DNA of 64,000 nucleotides, from positions 24,292,822 through 24,356,821 of the forward strand of contig CM022671.1 in the NCBI GenBank assembly GCA_012295275.1, in the 5' to 3' direction. This DNA comes from Chrysomallon squamiferum. Lineage: Eukaryota > Mollusca > Gastropoda > Neomphalida > Peltospiridae. The notes under the pieces were generated by a model that searched no databases, had not been told where the DNA came from, and worked only from the letters and a program-made list of their open reading frames with translations. The position numbers and the translations under genes were made by a program. Shown here one piece after another: positions 62,232 to 64,000 of this stretch (its first letter is position 1; every line of letters begins with the position of its first letter).

Positions 62232-63039
62232 GTATTTCTAAACTAATCGTACGTGATAATTATACTGTATTGCTATATACATATATATATATACACACAC
62301 ACATTTATTGTTTTTTTCAATTGCAAAATTTACCTTTTTAGGACAATTTATTTTATTTATACCAAGCTAATATCCTAAATTAATTGATTAATTAAAATCA
62401 TGGATAATAAAAATAAAATATAAATTCTTTCAGTCACAAAAAAATCCTAAAATATCCATTTTCTAAAAAGGCGTACTTACTTTTTCAAACCAGCTTCTAA
62501 ATTCTGCAGTGGTCACAACTCCATCTTTGTCAGCTAAACGAATAAATAACAAAAAAAGAAATATAAAACTCTGTCTTTATTTGACTCTTCATAAAATTCA
62601 TACATAGTTATTTATATATATATATCTGTTATTTAGTATGAATTATTTATTTATTTATTATTTACGAAATAATGCAATTAGATTTTTGCAAAAAGAACAG
62701 AATCAACAGAGACCAATGTTCTTTTAGTGAAAATAGAACGAAATCTTTCAAATGATTTTCTGATTTTGGATATTTAATGTTTTCAGTGGACACAACAGCA
62801 CCATTTCTCAGTTTATACAGACCATCTATAGCGTCGTAGAGAGGCGTTATGTCTTCAGCGCCAAATATCTTATCATGGTTTCGATCGAGATGGAGAAACA
62901 GATACTCAGCAAAACCAGGTACATCACGGAATGTTTTTTCCCAGCTGTAGACAAACTCATAGGGCTCTATCTTCATATCGTCTGAAAAAATATATTATAT
63001 ATATGTGTGCGCATGTGTGTGTGCGTATGTGTGTGTATG

Positions 63040-63124
<85 letters not shown>

Positions 63125-63256
63125 TAGGTTCACACAATGTAATCCAAAACTTACTAAAAATAATCAGTCAAGCAAATAAACCTATTTTGCTTCTGAAAAC
63201 AAAGAAGACAAACATATACAATACCGGTGATGACGATGATGATAATAATAATAATA

Positions 63257-63305
<49 letters not shown>

Positions 63306-63647
63306 ATAAAAATTACAAGTACTACATATAAATTACAAGGAGCTTAATCAAATACTTCAATTGTCAAACAGGATCAATGTCTTACTAGGGTATTGGTCAA
63401 ATCGTGATATAAATTCGGAAATAATTTCGAAGATGCTGACTATGCCATTGCGGTCGTGATCAGCATGACTGACGACTTGGTCGAGGACGTGTTCTGCTGT
63501 AAGACGGTCGTGGTTGTCGTGTATACAACTAGGCACACTGGAAAGATCAACATTCAGAATAAAAAAAAAAAAAAAAAAACAGATTTCTATATTTCTTTAT
63601 CAGTTTAATGAGCAGAAATTTTATAATTAATACTAAATAAATAAACA

Positions 63648-63682
<35 letters not shown>

Positions 63683-63750
63683 AATAATTAAAATCTAAGT
63701 ACTTACCCACAAACGAAACCAATAAAAAGAAATAAAATATAAAGTAGCAT
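62067..63750 (-). CDS. Secreted EF-hand protein, copy B
   Basis: Five exons, 63707..63750, 63386..63537, 62823..62981, 62481..62533 and 62067..62102, of exactly the same lengths as in copy A and again 147 residues. Signal peptide MLLYILFLFIGFVCG; the Cys in this peptide is not in copy A. EF-hand loops: DHDRNGIVSIFE (canonical), DRNHDKIFGAED (degenerate at loop positions 6 and 12) and DADKDGVVTTAE (canonical). Like copy A it has SCIH after the signal peptide and a C-terminal Cys (YRDCVP). The two proteins agree at roughly two thirds of positions, so this is a clear but not recent tandem duplicate. Intron 1 here has the normal gtaagt. A secreted calcium-binding role is inferred. More copies could lie to the right of the window. 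Confidence 0.85.
62151..62229. repeat. CT microsatellite in the last intron of EF-hand copy B
   Basis: Thirty-nine CT units in the intron between exons 62481..62533 and 62067..62102, equivalent to the repeat in copy A. Confidence 0.95.
63042..63121. repeat. GA microsatellite in EF-hand copy B intron 2
   Basis: Forty GA units following a GTGTGC/GTAT tract. Confidence 0.95.
63228..63303. repeat. GAT/AAT microsatellite in EF-hand copy B intron 2
   Basis: A few GAT units then about 20 AAT units. Confidence 0.9.
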
Positions 63751-64000
63751 CTTCTCTTTCGATCTTTTCCCTGAAGACGTATATGCAAATGTAAGGTACA
63801 TTAACATTAAATTAACTTAGGTTTAACAGAAAATTAATTATCATACACAAACAATTACTTGACTAAGTACACTATACAAACAATGATGATAAAAATAAAA
63901 AAAGTTATTGGCCTATGTACACTGTACTAACAACGATGATAATATTATTATAAAAAAATATATATATATACAGACAACAACAAAATCAGTAAAACCTTGG

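Noticed and set aside
63007-63309. Arg-Glu repeat frames near the EF-hand copy B
   Set aside because: Translation of the GA microsatellite in an intron of copy B.

Overview
This is animal nuclear DNA. It is strongly AT-rich, genes are split by many short introns (roughly 0.1-2.5 kb) with ordinary GT-AG signals, and simple repeats (ATT, TA, CT/GA, GTT) and old DNA-transposon remnants are common. The set of conserved genes (SPATA22, SMIM14, ZCCHC8, SFSWAP, TMEM199, PRODH2), each closer in intron-spliced translation to the vertebrate family than to an insect pattern, together with tandem secreted EF-hand proteins, suggests a lophotrochozoan, most likely a mollusc. The species cannot be named from the sequence alone. 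No rRNA, tRNA or CRISPR signal was seen.

Layout, left to right. 1-1.4 kb: the 5' part of an unrecognised secreted-protein gene on the minus strand, running off the left edge. 4.25-4.99 kb: a Tigger/pogo-type transposon remnant with intact terminal inverted repeats. 6.5-10.2 kb (+): SPATA22, a meiotic recombination factor. 12.4-13.2 kb (+): an intronless death-fold transmembrane protein. 14.3-20.8 kb (+): SMIM14 with a probable 3 kb 3'UTR. 22.2-28.7 kb (-): ZCCHC8, scaffold of the nuclear exosome targeting complex. 29.2-31.9 kb (+): an unrecognised 454-residue protein, head to head with ZCCHC8. 32.8-44.0 kb (-): SFSWAP, a splicing regulator with two SURP domains and an RS region. 44.2-47.7 kb (+): TMEM199 (Vma12-like V-ATPase assembly factor), head to head with SFSWAP; a second Tigger remnant lies in one of its introns. 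49.8-56.9 kb (+): PRODH2 (hydroxyproline dehydrogenase). 57.9-60.6 kb and 62.1-63.75 kb (-): two tandem paralogues of a small secreted EF-hand protein with identical exon lengths.

The neighbours do not form a pathway; they are unrelated housekeeping and tissue-specific genes. Two pairs (ZCCHC8 with the 29.2 kb gene; SFSWAP with TMEM199) are divergent with short gaps and may share promoters. Exon models were assembled by hand from splice signals and reading-frame continuity; for every complete model the summed exon lengths give one uninterrupted frame. The most interesting observations are a 56-nt frame-shifting cassette ('poison') exon in SFSWAP intron 1, the duplicated EF-hand gene pair in which one copy uses a GC-AG intron, an intronless death-fold membrane protein with a cysteine-rich tail, and two conserved-looking genes that I could not assign to a family.
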